The notes under the pieces were generated by a model. It did no database searches. It was not told the origin of the DNA and was given only the letters and a program-made list of their open reading frames with translations. A stretch of 64,000 nt of DNA from JBGSON01 sp041739085 (lineage in GTDB: Bacteria; Patescibacteriota; Gracilibacteria; CAIRYL01), in the NCBI GenBank assembly GCA_041739085.1, contig JBGSON010000019.1:4389-68388 (forward strand). Reading direction: 5' to 3'. Shown piece after piece: positions 1 through 8,150 of this stretch. A program made the translations under genes and the position numbers. How positions within the stretch are numbered: position 1 is the stretch's first letter; every line of letters starts with the position of its first letter.

Positions 1-396
1 GGCACTAAACTATCTCCGAATCAACTTTCGGAAGGCACCTTTAGAGCTTTGGCTATTATTTATTATATTCTCACGGATAAGAGCACATTGTTGTTACTTG
101 AAGAACCAGAGGTCTGTGTTCATCATGGCCTCTTGAATAGCATTCTTTCTCTTATCAAATCACAAGCTAAAGAGAAGCAAATTATTATAAGCACTCACTC
201 TGACTTTGTTCTTGATCACCTTAAGCCAGAAAATCTTCTATATGTAAAAAAACTATCCAAACAAGGAACTATAGCTATTCCACTAAGCGAAACCATGAGT
301 AAAAACAACTATAAGGCATTAAAAAATTATTTAAAAACTACTGGAAATCTTGGCGAATATTGGAGGGAGGGAGGTTTTGACGATACAGCACTGTAA
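1..396 (+). CDS. ABC/OLD-like AAA ATPase, C-terminal part (truncated by window edge)
   Basis: The reading frame is open from base 1, so this is the C-terminal end of a longer protein. Visible motifs are an ABC-type signature (LSEGTFRAL, about residues 9-17 of the fragment), a Walker B (LLLLEEPE) and an H-switch (STHSDF), in the order found in AAA_15/AAA_21, OLD and SMC-like ATPases. Walker A lies upstream of the window. The gene ends 14 bp before a TOPRIM-like gene on the same strand, so the two are probably co-transcribed. ABC ATPase plus TOPRIM partner is the layout of PARIS-type and OLD-like defence systems, so an anti-phage role is an inference. Base composition is clearly AT-richer than the rest of the window, which suggests horizontal transfer. 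Confidence 0.85.
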   Translation, partial: GTKLSPNQLSEGTFRALAIIYYILTDKSTLLLLEEPEVCVHHGLLNSILSLIKSQAKEKQIIISTHSDFVLDHLKPENLLYVKKLSKQGTIAIPLSETMSKNNYKALKNYLKTTGNLGEYWREGGFDDTAL

Positions 397-410
397 TTTA
401 AAGATTAAAT

Positions 411-992
411 ATGGCGAAATCAAAACCAAAAGTTGGCCTTATTGCAGAAGCTGATAGTGATGTAAGTACTATACGTATTTTTATACATCGGATTTCAAAG
501 GATAAAAAAATTGGTACAGAAAAGTTTACCGGAGATGGTTGTGGGAAAATAACCAAGAAGTGTAATAGTTGGGCAAAGGTCCTTAAAGATAAAGGATGTT
601 CATTATTATTAATCATTCATGATCTGGACAAAAAAAATCTGAAAAAACTGAAATATGAAATAGAAGCTGCATTATGTCCTTGTGCTATCTCAAGTTATAT
701 AATTGTAATACCTATCCAAGAACTCGAGGCATGGCTGTTATCTGACCCCGAGAATTTAAAAAAAAGTATGAGTTTAAAAAGAATACCTAAAATCTCAACT
801 AATACTGAATCTATAGATTCGCCAAAGGAGCACTTGGGGAAAATAATATTCCAATCATCTGACAGAGAAAAAGATTACATGAATACAAAACACAACGTAA
901 AAATTGCACAGACCATCTCAATAGATATCATTAAAGACAAATGCCCTTCTTTTATTCCTTTTTATGATTTTATAAAAAAGTACTGTATATAA
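411..992 (+). CDS. DUF4276-like TOPRIM-fold protein, probable partner of upstream ATPase
   Basis: A 193-residue soluble protein. The N-terminus (VGLIAEADSD, Glu at about residue 13) and LLLIIHDLDKKN (a DxD at about residues 70-72) match the Glu and DxD pattern of a TOPRIM metal site. IPIQELEAWLLSDPE (about residues 102-116) resembles the hallmark segment of DUF4276 proteins. TOPRIM domains act as nucleases or nicking enzymes in OLD and PARIS systems, but the activity here is inferred. It follows the ATPase by 14 bp on the same strand. It is AT-rich with many AAA, ATA and TTA codons, unlike the genes downstream. It could instead be a plain uncharacterised DUF4276 protein without a nuclease role. 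Confidence 0.7.
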   Translation: MAKSKPKVGLIAEADSDVSTIRIFIHRISKDKKIGTEKFTGDGCGKITKKCNSWAKVLKDKGCSLLLIIHDLDKKNLKKLKYEIEAALCPCAISSYIIVIPIQELEAWLLSDPENLKKSMSLKRIPKISTNTESIDSPKEHLGKIIFQSSDREKDYMNTKHNVKIAQTISIDIIKDKCPSFIPFYDFIKKYCI

Positions 993-1058
993 TGTCTTCT
1001 CCCCTCCGCTCTTCCAATCCTTCTGCCTAGTCCGCGCTCATAGTAATCAAGGAACTTC

Positions 1059-2702
1059 TCAATACACACTTCCCAAATAGCACTCCTCGCAATACACGAT
1101 CTCCGGCCTCTCCGGAGCGTATGTCGTCTCCATGCTCTTCCCGCATTTCCCGCAATCCCGGGTCCAGAGTTTCCGGGGATTGATCCGTGATTTTCGGAGA
1201 TAATGCCGGCAGTCGGGGCAGAGGCGGGGGAGGGGGAGTCCGTTCGTCCGGTAAAATTCAAGCTCCGGCGGGATGATCTTAAACGGTTTTTCGTCTTTTT
1301 CGCATTCGACCGCCCAGTTCAGGACGTCGTCCGGGACATCGGCGATTCTCTCCGGCAGCGCGCTCGCTTCCAGGGTTTTCGTTCCCGTCATTTTCGGGGA
1401 AACATAATCGTTCCAGACGAATCCTTTTTGGAGCGCTTCCTCTTTCGCAACCGGAAAATATTCCTGAGCCATGGAATCGTTATATCCGACGGAGCTCAGC
1501 GTGAAGGGGAAGAATTCTCCCCATTCGCGGGTCGATTCCATATGCTTCATGATTTTTGCGAGCAATTCAAAGTATTCCTTCTCCGGATACTCCTTGTTCA
1601 AAATGTGAAACTTCTTGTTCCGAAGACCCGCGCAGCCGAAAAGGTGCGTCGAGTGCGCTGAGTAATCGGAGTAGAGGATGTCGGAGCTCTGCGAGCATTT
1701 GTGGGAGAACTTCACGTTGTTCGAATTGTAGACCCCGACGCATTCATAGAGAAAGTTTGAGTTTATTCCGGTATTAAAACAATCATAGCTGTTCACGACG
1801 AGGCCGTCCCAGATGTATTTGGAATTTTCCGAATTCATGACGTCAAAACACGAACCGCAGCGTTTCGAATTCGAGATGTAATCGCCGGTCGAGTCTTCGC
1901 TCTGCTCAATCTGAAGATTCTTGTGGGGAACGCGGAGATTGAGTTCGGCCGTTTTCTTCCGGACTTCGGCTATCGACGAATGGGTGAATGCGAAATGCTT
2001 GATGAATTCCTCGTATTCGCTTTTCGACAGTTGTTCATTGGAGAGACAATATTTTTTTTGCCTGAGCCCAACGCAACCGAAACAATTCTGGCAACTCTGG
2101 CAGTCCTCCGAGAAGAAGCAGTCGCTCAAATTTTTTCCGTTCAGGCACCAGAACGAATGATAGGAATCATGCACTTTCGTACACTCGTAGCAGAGCTCCG
2201 CGTTCAGGCACCACATGAGATCCATGGAGTTCCTGCTGTATCCGAACGTGTTCGAATAATGACAATCTTCGGCTTGTTCCGCGTTGAAACAGAGGAAGCA
2301 GTTCTTCATGTCATCCGTGTCGTTGCAGTATTCGCTGTTTTCATTGTTCCGGTTCTGCAGGCTGATCCGCGGGACGGCCCGGAGGAGTTCCCCGAATTGC
2401 TCGAAAAAAGGACGGGAAAAATCATAGCTCCGGCCGTACTTCAGGACATCCCATTTGTCCGACCACCATACATTCTGGTCATAGACTGTGAACCGGCTTG
2501 TCGGAGGATAGAGGGAAATGATTTCCTTTCCGGAAAAATCACATTTTCGCTTATAGAGGTGACGTTCATTGCGGAACGCCATGCGCCTCTGCATGCGGCA
2601 GGCCGGACACCGGGTCGGGTCGGGAACATGTATATTTTTGTAATACTCGCTGTCCGCCGCGGGGATTACAAACGGAGCCGAACATTGGATGCAAGATTTC
2701 AT
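1059..2702 (-). CDS. Cysteine-rich multi-zinc-ribbon protein (CPR 'CaiB/BaiF'-labelled family)
   Basis: A 547-residue protein beginning MKSCIQCSAPF. I chose the ATG at 2702 over an upstream in-frame start at 2768 because it begins directly with the first zinc ribbon. CxxC pairs occur at the N-terminus (CIQC, later CPAC) and the C-terminus (CPDC, CGKC, CEEC). The middle is dense in Cys and aromatic residues. Two stretches repeat the pattern FGC-GLR-KK-LN-EY (NCFGCVGLRQKKYCLSN and HLFGCAGLRNKKFHILN), so the core is an internal duplication. From memory, near-full-length homologues are common in CPR genomes, often misannotated as CaiB/BaiF; nothing here resembles a CoA transferase. Function is unknown; zinc binding is a safe inference. 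It ends about 70 bp from the AT-rich ATPase-TOPRIM pair in convergent orientation. Confidence 0.8.
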   Translation of the reverse strand: MKSCIQCSAPFVIPAADSEYYKNIHVPDPTRCPACRMQRRMAFRNERHLYKRKCDFSGKEIISLYPPTSRFTVYDQNVWWSDKWDVLKYGRSYDFSRPFFEQFGELLRAVPRISLQNRNNENSEYCNDTDDMKNCFLCFNAEQAEDCHYSNTFGYSRNSMDLMWCLNAELCYECTKVHDSYHSFWCLNGKNLSDCFFSEDCQSCQNCFGCVGLRQKKYCLSNEQLSKSEYEEFIKHFAFTHSSIAEVRKKTAELNLRVPHKNLQIEQSEDSTGDYISNSKRCGSCFDVMNSENSKYIWDGLVVNSYDCFNTGINSNFLYECVGVYNSNNVKFSHKCSQSSDILYSDYSAHSTHLFGCAGLRNKKFHILNKEYPEKEYFELLAKIMKHMESTREWGEFFPFTLSSVGYNDSMAQEYFPVAKEEALQKGFVWNDYVSPKMTGTKTLEASALPERIADVPDDVLNWAVECEKDEKPFKIIPPELEFYRTNGLPLPRLCPDCRHYLRKSRINPRKLWTRDCGKCGKSMETTYAPERPEIVYCEECYLGSVY

Positions 2703-2877
2703 GGTTATCAATGTACTCCGGCTTTTTTGATCATTCAATCGTTCCGCGAGGACCAGCCATGAAGTCATGGGAGGGCCTAACTCCGGAAGCGATTTTCAAT
2801 TGCTTCCGAAAATTTCGGCGGCGATTTTCAACTCCGCCAACGCAAATAAGAGATACTGAATAGGTCCCAAATAGAGG

Positions 2878-2902
2878 GGAGCAACTTAAGAAAAGTTGCT
2901 CC
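2878..2902. repeat. Hairpin repeat, GGAGCAACTT family
   Basis: A 10-bp perfect inverted repeat with loop AAGAA, followed by CAGCAGAG. A close relative is at 18882-18904 and a half copy at about 2968-2981. The terminator at 36606-36635 has a similar GGAGCA...TGCTCC stem. No U-tract follows this copy, so it is not a standard intrinsic terminator on the plus strand. Confidence 0.75.
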
Positions 2903-2936
2903 AGCAGAGGGGTGCATCGTTGAGACAGGGAAAAGG

Positions 2937-2956
2937 GTCGCCTGAGGACAGGCGAC
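2937..2956. repeat. Short perfect stem-loop
   Basis: GTCGCCTG and its complement form an 8-bp stem with the 4-nt loop AGGA. It lies between the two copies of the GGAGCAACTT-type hairpin word. No U-tract is present. Confidence 0.6.
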
Positions 2957-3082
2957 TCCAAATAAAACTCAAGAAAAGTTGCTCCAACAGAGAGGACGGG
3001 CGAATTCCAATAAACAATTTATGGATGTCATCTCCCTTCAGCTGCTGTCATCTCAGGGGAGCTGTCTCCCATGCCAATTCGA

Positions 3083-3370
3083 TTACTTTTTTTTATGATT
3101 TCGGAAATATAAAACGATTTTCACCAGAGTGATGAAGAGCGAAAGAATACAAATCCCTCCCATGACGATGAGGACAAAAAAATCATAGATGGCATAACAT
3201 GGGAAAGACGAGAGCGGGTCCTGCGTGCAATGGCTCATCCTTCTCCCGAGACTGAACGTGTACGGATGAAAATCAACAAGATAGAAAATAACAGCCGAAA
3301 TAATCATAAAAACGACAGGCAGTTTTATCCGGTTGATAAGGGGATGGCGAATGAAGAATTGTAATTTCAC
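3083..3370 (-). CDS. Small membrane protein, two predicted TM helices
   Basis: A 95-residue protein with hydrophobic segments at about residues 17-33 and 61-88, a short loop with two Cys between them, and a basic C-terminal tail (FRNHKKK). No family recognised. It starts 19 bp downstream of the end of the DUF5671 protein on the same strand, so the two are likely one transcript. The reading could be chance, but the hydrophobic pattern and operon-like spacing favour a real gene. Confidence 0.5.
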   Translation of the reverse strand: MKLQFFIRHPLINRIKLPVVFMIISAVIFYLVDFHPYTFSLGRRMSHCTQDPLSSFPCYAIYDFFVLIVMGGICILSLFITLVKIVLYFRNHKKK

Positions 3371-3389
3371 AGAAGTATTCAGGGAAAGA

Positions 3390-4115
3390 TCAGCGTTTTG
3401 TGAGCTTCTGGTAAGAGAAGAAAAAGTATGTGAGGAGTGCGAGTGGGATGAAGAAAATAGCGGTGTTCATGAGGATCGTATTCGTGATTTCCGTTTTGTT
3501 GAGAAGTACTCTCGCCAAAACGTTATAGATAAGTACAAATGCCCAGAGGAATGTGGCGATGAGGGACACAAAGAAATGGAAACGGATGGATTTTTTGAAA
3601 TACACATCATCGGCATTCACGGGATTCTCGAGAAGGGAGAGGTTCATCCGCTTCACGGCGTAGAGCCAGATGGGGAGAAGAGGAATGAGCACCGCGATAG
3701 CAACGACGAGGTTTTCTTTCGGGTCTTTCACTGAGTCGCCGCTGTCGGGGAATGCCATTGCACGGAGAGTGAGGAGCGTACCCATGAGCACAAAGGCAAG
3801 AATCCAGCCGAAGAGGGAGGAAATGGTCGCAGCGAGACCAATTTTCGATCTCACCTTCCCTACATTGACATTGTACTGGACATTTTCGACCTGAAGAGGT
3901 GTGCCTGGTGCCCCTGTCTGTGTTGTCGGTGCTGTTTTGTCTGGTGAGGTTCGCGGTTCCGGTCTCGGGACGTCATCTCCCGCAAGTGCCCGGAGAGCGT
4001 CTCCCCGGTCCCATCCCGCTGCCACAAGTTCTTCGAGGATGAGTTCATCCGGCTGTTTTTCTTTGCGTTTCTTCTCCACAAACTTCTGGAGTTCGGATGT
4101 CTTTTCGTGCTTCAT
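3390..4115 (-). CDS. DUF5671-type membrane protein with N-terminal SHOCT-like helix
   Basis: A 241-residue protein. Residues about 1-45 contain a short helical segment (ELILEELVAAGWDRGDALRAL), similar to the aGW-type SHOCT-like motif at the N-terminus of many CPR membrane proteins. A Pro/Thr-rich linker follows, then four hydrophobic helices at about 92-118, 133-152, 175-200 and 212-235. This matches DUF5671-type proteins; function unknown. A longer frame reaches 4172, but a promoter-like sequence at 4145-4172 on the same strand leaves a 20-25-nt leader before the ATG at 4115, which supports the shorter start. It heads a probable two-gene operon with the small membrane protein downstream. Confidence 0.75.
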   Translation of the reverse strand: MKHEKTSELQKFVEKKRKEKQPDELILEELVAAGWDRGDALRALAGDDVPRPEPRTSPDKTAPTTQTGAPGTPLQVENVQYNVNVGKVRSKIGLAATISSLFGWILAFVLMGTLLTLRAMAFPDSGDSVKDPKENLVVAIAVLIPLLPIWLYAVKRMNLSLLENPVNADDVYFKKSIRFHFFVSLIATFLWAFVLIYNVLARVLLNKTEITNTILMNTAIFFIPLALLTYFFFSYQKLTKR

Positions 4116-4144
4116 AGAATTCAGAAAAAAGAAGTTCTGTGTAC

Positions 4145-4172
4145 ATTCTACAGATAATAATGCTTCAGACAA
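4145..4172 (-). promoter_or_regulatory. Sigma70-like promoter for the DUF5671 gene
   Basis: On the minus strand the -35 is TTGTCT (4167-4172) and the -10 is TAGAAT (4145-4150), with a 16-bp spacer. The predicted start of transcription falls about 20-25 nt before the ATG at 4115. Confidence 0.55.
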
Positions 4173-4189
4173 ATACTCTTATTCACTGT

Positions 4190-4726
4190 TCACTCGCTCC
4201 GGAGCGCGTCAACGGGATCAAGGCGGCTCGCTTTGAGGGCGGGATAAAATCCGAAGAATATCCCGACCGACACCGAGAAAGAGAACGCGATGAGGATCGC
4301 GATCGGAGAAGAGATCACGGTAAAGTTTTCCGATCTGTTGAGGAACGGAATAATACTTTCCCCGACTCCGATGCCGATGCCTCCCCCGATCACGGAGAGG
4401 AGAACGGCTTCGAGAAGGAACTGGAAGAGGATGCTTGATTTTTGGGCTCCGACGGCCTTCATGATCCCGATACCGGAGACGATGAGGACGATGGTCGCCA
4501 CCGATGTGAGGAGGACCGTGAGGATGATCGCGATCGACTGGGCGGAGGAGACGATTGACCCGGCATCAAACATCCGGAAATCGTCTTCCGCGGCATCTTT
4601 CAGGCGATGGTTCTCCCGGAGGAGGACCCTGATCTCTTCCATGGCGAGAGGGAGCGAATCGACATCCTTCGCGAGAAAAGTCATCATGAGCCTATTTTCC
4701 GGTCCGAGGACGCTCATTTCCCGCAT
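4190..4726 (-). pseudogene. Remnant of a MacB/FtsX-type ABC transporter permease
   Basis: This frame matches only the C-terminal third of a MacB-like permease: the end of the extracytoplasmic domain (LLRENHRL...DDF) and the last membrane helices (GIGIM, KAVGA, ILFQFLLEAVLLS, GFYPALKASRLDPVDALR). The N-terminal helix and most of the extracytoplasmic domain are missing. Within the conserved core, GIGIM runs directly into KAVGA. Family members have about 17 residues there (the NIMLVSVTERTREIGIR-type segment), so an in-frame deletion of about 51 nt is likely. The frame stops matching close to tRNA-Gln, and no ATPase partner is nearby. I infer a decaying gene truncated at the tRNA side. A functional short permease is possible but unlikely. 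Confidence 0.7.
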
Positions 4727-4762
4727 TCTGGCTCTGCCAACCGAAGCTCGAAGAGCGCAGGT

Positions 4763-4837
4763 TGGCTGCCCGGGCAGGGATCGAACCTGCGAATGGTGGA
4801 TTCAAAGTCCACTGCCTTACCACTTGGCGACCGGGCA
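4763..4837 (-). tRNA. tRNA-Gln (anticodon TTG)
   Basis: The minus strand reads TGCCCGG at the 5' end, pairing perfectly with CCGGGCA at the 3' end. The anticodon loop is CTTTGAA with TTG, flanked by a good stem (GTGGA/TCCAC), and the T-loop is GTTCGATCC. The discriminator is G (4766) and CCA is encoded at 4763-4765. A 17-bp copy of the 5' end of the gene recurs at 4960-4976. Confidence 0.95.
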
Positions 4838-5141
4838 ACATTCCGGAATAGTATATCATATCTTGACGCTGACGAGATCCCGCAACTCTTCGCCTTCGGC
4901 TCTTCGTGCAGGACGCCGGCTGATTCCGACTCATTTCATTCGTCGCCATCATCACGGCGCTTGGCGACCGGGCAACGAAGAAGTTGTAAAGTTAAAAAGT
5001 TGAAAGATTCTCAAAGTCAGCATTCTCATCGTATTTTGACACTGCAGAATAAACGAATCTCCAACAGGGTAACAAAAAAGCAGAAGATGGAGAAATATTT
5101 TTTCTTTTTTTTATTCTTCTTTTCTGACAGAATGCAGATTG
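4838..5141. other. Intergenic stretch between tRNA-Gln and the DUF4012 gene
   Basis: Besides the tRNA-derived repeat, it holds a degenerate word repeat at about 4978-5010 (GTAAAGTTAAAAAGTTGAAAG). Similar words occur at 58194-58224 (opposite orientation) and 60594-60640. A T-rich run lies at 5099-5122, just before the DUF4012 gene. No gene seen. Confidence 0.5.
4960..4976. repeat. 17-bp direct repeat of the tRNA-Gln 5' end
   Basis: CTTGGCGACCGGGCAAC is identical to 4823-4839, which covers the first 15 nt of tRNA-Gln plus 2 nt of flank. The copies are 137 bp apart in the same orientation. The interval holds no gene. Such copies can be left by tRNA-targeted integration or by local duplication. 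Confidence 0.7.
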
Positions 5142-6914
5142 ATGAAAACGAAGCCATTTTTTCGGCGTATCGAAGAGAAATTTTCTGGGGAGCCTCCGAT
5201 TTGGAAACGCGTTTTCAAAAAGACGGGGAGATTCCTTTTCTCCTGGATCGGCGGAGCGGCGGTCCTTCTTTCTCTCTTTCTCTTGTTCGGACTCTGGATA
5301 TATTCGATCCTCGGTCCGTTCCGGGAATTCTTCTGGGATATTCCGGGCATGGCGGGGATGGAGAAGGACAAAACATATCTCCTCCTCCTCGTGAATGAGA
5401 ACGAGCTCCGACCGACCGGAGGATTCATCACGAGTTTTGTGATCGTGAGGAGCTATGGATTTTCTCAGGACATTGAATTCTACAATTCTGAAGATGTCGC
5501 CATCCCGGATCCTCAGATCATTGCTCCCTATCCCGTGGAAAAGGTGCTTTCGAGGGATGAAAAATATGCCGGATGGGTGTTCCGCGATACGAATTTCTCC
5601 CTGGATTATAAGGAAAATGCGGAACGTGCGATCGAATTCCTGAAAAAAGACGCGAGATTTGAAAAACTGGGATTCGACGGTGTCATCCTTATGGACACCG
5701 CTTTTCTCGGCGATGTCGTCGACCTCCTCGGCCCTTTCGAAGTGGAGGGGAAAGTCCTCACAGGAGAGAATCTCTTCGAACTCCTCGAGTTCAACACAAA
5801 AAACTTCGACCCTCATAATGAAGAAGAGTGGAAGAAGAGAAAAGATTTTTTCCTCCCCCTCGCGGATGAGATCAGAAAGCAGCTATTCTCCAGTCCGACC
5901 CTCTGGAGAGAGTTTTTTTCTCTTCTCGGAGAGCACGCGGAAAAAAAACATCTCGTTTTCTATTTCTCCGACTCGGTCATGGAAAAGAGATTCGCGGATA
6001 AAGGATGGACCGGAGAGCTCCCGCGGAACCGTTTCTGGGCGGTGAACATCGCCAATCTCGGAGGGAGAAAAGGGGACCGCTATCTCAGGAAGTATTATCA
6101 TTCTTCGATCCACGTTGATCCGGACGGAAGGATGGATGAGGAATTCACGCTTTTCCTTGCCCATGAAGGGACGTACAATCTCCAGTCCGACCGGTATGAG
6201 GCGTACATCCGCATTGTACGGCCTGGTGGAACGGTGATGACCCATTCATCCGGGGGATTTGAAACGAACCCGCTTCAGAGAACCGAGGCGTACGGGGAAG
6301 AAGTCTCATTTTTTATTGTCCTCTACCCCGGCGAGCAGAAGATCATCACGGTCGATTTCACTTTCCCGGAGGAATATTACATCCCCGAAATGGGGCGGAT
6401 TTCGATCCCGATCGAAAAACAGATCGGAACAGGGGAAGATGTCTGGGATTTCTCCCTTCGCGGAGAAAATGATATGCGCTTTCATTCAGAGCACTGTGAT
6501 TCTATGAGCCCCAGGGATAATGTCCTCTTCTGCGACAACCGGATCGATGAAGACAAGATCCTCGTTTTTGAAAGGCATCCGGACATTGTCCCGCCGCTTC
6601 TTCAGTTCGCACAGTTTGCCGATATTTCGACGCTTGAGATCCGGTTTTCTGAAGAGATCGATCCCAATATCGAGAAAGGAGATGTGCAGCTCACGGATTT
6701 GGACTTCCGGACGGGAGGAACAGATGAAATCATCATCAGAAATCTTGAGATCGAAGGGAACAGCGCCTTTATCACCTTCTCAGGAATGGTGAAAAATCCC
6801 GGAGAGAGATATTCCTTCGAGATGAAGAATGTGAAGGATATTTCAGGAAATTTCTATAGTGGGGACAGTGGCGAAGAAGGGGTTTTCAAGATCACCATTG
6901 TTCAGAATCTTTAA
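5142..6914 (+). CDS. DUF4012 membrane-anchored extracytoplasmic protein
   Basis: A 590-residue protein. One TM helix at about residues 32-60 follows a basic N-terminus. The DUF4012 signature follows at about 77-100 (TYLLLLVNENELRPTGGFITSF), with family-typical blocks later (GFDGVILMDTAFLGDVVDLLGPFEV). The C-terminal 150 residues look like a beta-rich domain. DUF4012 proteins are common in CPR, Chloroflexi and Actinobacteria, often beside glycosyltransferases; function unknown. I chose the ATG at 5142 over the TTG directly before it. A glycosyltransferase follows after 9 bp, so they form an operon, which suggests a role in envelope polysaccharide display or processing (inference). Confidence 0.85.
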   Translation: MKTKPFFRRIEEKFSGEPPIWKRVFKKTGRFLFSWIGGAAVLLSLFLLFGLWIYSILGPFREFFWDIPGMAGMEKDKTYLLLLVNENELRPTGGFITSFVIVRSYGFSQDIEFYNSEDVAIPDPQIIAPYPVEKVLSRDEKYAGWVFRDTNFSLDYKENAERAIEFLKKDARFEKLGFDGVILMDTAFLGDVVDLLGPFEVEGKVLTGENLFELLEFNTKNFDPHNEEEWKKRKDFFLPLADEIRKQLFSSPTLWREFFSLLGEHAEKKHLVFYFSDSVMEKRFADKGWTGELPRNRFWAVNIANLGGRKGDRYLRKYYHSSIHVDPDGRMDEEFTLFLAHEGTYNLQSDRYEAYIRIVRPGGTVMTHSSGGFETNPLQRTEAYGEEVSFFIVLYPGEQKIITVDFTFPEEYYIPEMGRISIPIEKQIGTGEDVWDFSLRGENDMRFHSEHCDSMSPRDNVLFCDNRIDEDKILVFERHPDIVPPLLQFAQFADISTLEIRFSEEIDPNIEKGDVQLTDLDFRTGGTDEIIIRNLEIEGNSAFITFSGMVKNPGERYSFEMKNVKDISGNFYSGDSGEEGVFKITIVQNL

Positions 6915-6923
6915 GAAAAGACC

Positions 6924-8150
6924 ATGAGTGAGCACAAGGCTCAGGAGAGAGAAAAGAAAAAAAACGGGACGCTTCTCCTCACGAGATTCCCGCTGGAATC
7001 AGCATGGGGCGGAGAGGAGGAGATCCATCTCCTCATGGCGAAGATCCTGAGGGACGAGGGCAGGGGAGTGGAGCTCCTCACCTCCTGTCCCTTTCTTTCC
7101 GATGCTTTTCGAAAGAACGATTTTTCCGTGCACCGGGAGTTTGAAAAGGACATCACATCAAAATCCCGGATCCTCTGGAGCGTCATCCTCGTCCCATTTT
7201 TCTTTTTCCGGGGGATCCTTTGGCTCGGCTATTATCGTTTTTTTCGTCGAGTTGATACTGTTTTATTCCTCACATTCATCGAAAAAGTAGTCTGGACGCC
7301 TCTCGCGCTTCTTTTTCGGATGAATGTTTTCTGGGGGCATCACGCCCCGTTTGGGGACTGGCTTTTTAAAAATCCCTATTTTTTTCTCTGGAGATGGTTT
7401 TCGGGAAGAGTGAAGATCATTGTCACTACAGAATTCATGAAGAATGAGCTTATACCCTATGTGAGAGCGAAGGAGAACATCATCGTCCATCCGAACACAC
7501 TCATCCCGGAAAAGGATTTCTCAACGATGAACGATAAAAAATGGAACAGGGATTCACTCTTGAAGATGATGAGAGAGAAGACCGGAAAGAATATCGATAC
7601 GAATTCTTTCCTCATCGGTTCACTCGGAAGACTTTCGCGGGAGAAAGGCACGATCGATCTCCTGAAAGCATCATCGGAAATACGAAAAAGTCATCCGGAG
7701 GCGGTCATTGTCATCGGAGGATCCGGGCCTGAAGAGCAATCTCTCCGCGCATTTATCATCTCCGGGAAACTCGGATCGCATGTCTTTCTTCTTGGATTTC
7801 TGAAAGAGGAAGAATTACCAGAGTTCTATGGGGGGATCGATCTCTTCGTCCTCCCGTCTCTCCGTGAACCCTTCGGGATGGTGCTCCTTGAGGCGATGTC
7901 AGCGGGAACGCCGATCGTCGCGAGAAGAGTCGGAGGTGTTCCGGAAGTCGTCGGTGAAAAATACAGCGGTCTTTTTTATGGAAATGACTCCGCGATGGCG
8001 GATGCACTCCGAAGATTTATAGAAGATCCCGAACTCCGGACAAGAGAATCGGAGTACGTTTCCCGCCGGTTTCAGGAGATGTTTTCCTTTGAGACCTACC
8101 GGAGGAAGACTCTGGACACATTCTCCTCCCCATGTTGTATAAAAAAATAA
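6924..8150 (+). CDS. Glycosyltransferase family 4
   Basis: A 408-residue GT-B fold enzyme. The N-terminal part has a Rossmann-like start (TLLLTRFPLESAWGGEEEIHLLMAKIL) and a hydrophobic stretch at about 85-125 that may sit on the membrane. The C-terminal domain has the GT4 signature: GSLGRLSREKG (about 230-240), IGGSGPEE, and the E-x7-E motif in EPFGMVLLEAMSAGTPIVA. Retaining sugar transfer from a nucleotide sugar is the family activity; donor and acceptor cannot be told from sequence. It is 9 bp downstream of the DUF4012 gene and probably co-transcribed. Confidence 0.88.
   Translation: MSEHKAQEREKKKNGTLLLTRFPLESAWGGEEEIHLLMAKILRDEGRGVELLTSCPFLSDAFRKNDFSVHREFEKDITSKSRILWSVILVPFFFFRGILWLGYYRFFRRVDTVLFLTFIEKVVWTPLALLFRMNVFWGHHAPFGDWLFKNPYFFLWRWFSGRVKIIVTTEFMKNELIPYVRAKENIIVHPNTLIPEKDFSTMNDKKWNRDSLLKMMREKTGKNIDTNSFLIGSLGRLSREKGTIDLLKASSEIRKSHPEAVIVIGGSGPEEQSLRAFIISGKLGSHVFLLGFLKEEELPEFYGGIDLFVLPSLREPFGMVLLEAMSAGTPIVARRVGGVPEVVGEKYSGLFYGNDSAMADALRRFIEDPELRTRESEYVSRRFQEMFSFETYRRKTLDTFSSPCCIKK

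Larger units (their letters stand above)
2703..3082. other. Intergenic stretch with two hairpins, no gene seen
   Basis: No convincing coding frame. It holds a perfect 10-bp stem with a 5-nt loop at 2878-2902 (GGAGCAACTT and its complement), a perfect 8-bp stem with a 4-nt loop at 2937-2956 (GTCGCCTG and its complement), and at about 2968-2981 a half copy of the first hairpin (AAGAAAAGTTGCTCC) without its left arm. Short frames overlapping this stretch have no recognisable product. Confidence 0.6.

Noticed and set aside
1203..2762. Long plus-strand frames antisense to the cysteine-rich protein
   Set aside because: They mirror the codon structure of the minus-strand gene and carry no recognisable motif.
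4692..4955. 87-codon minus-strand frame upstream of the permease remnant
   Set aside because: It reads straight through tRNA-Gln.
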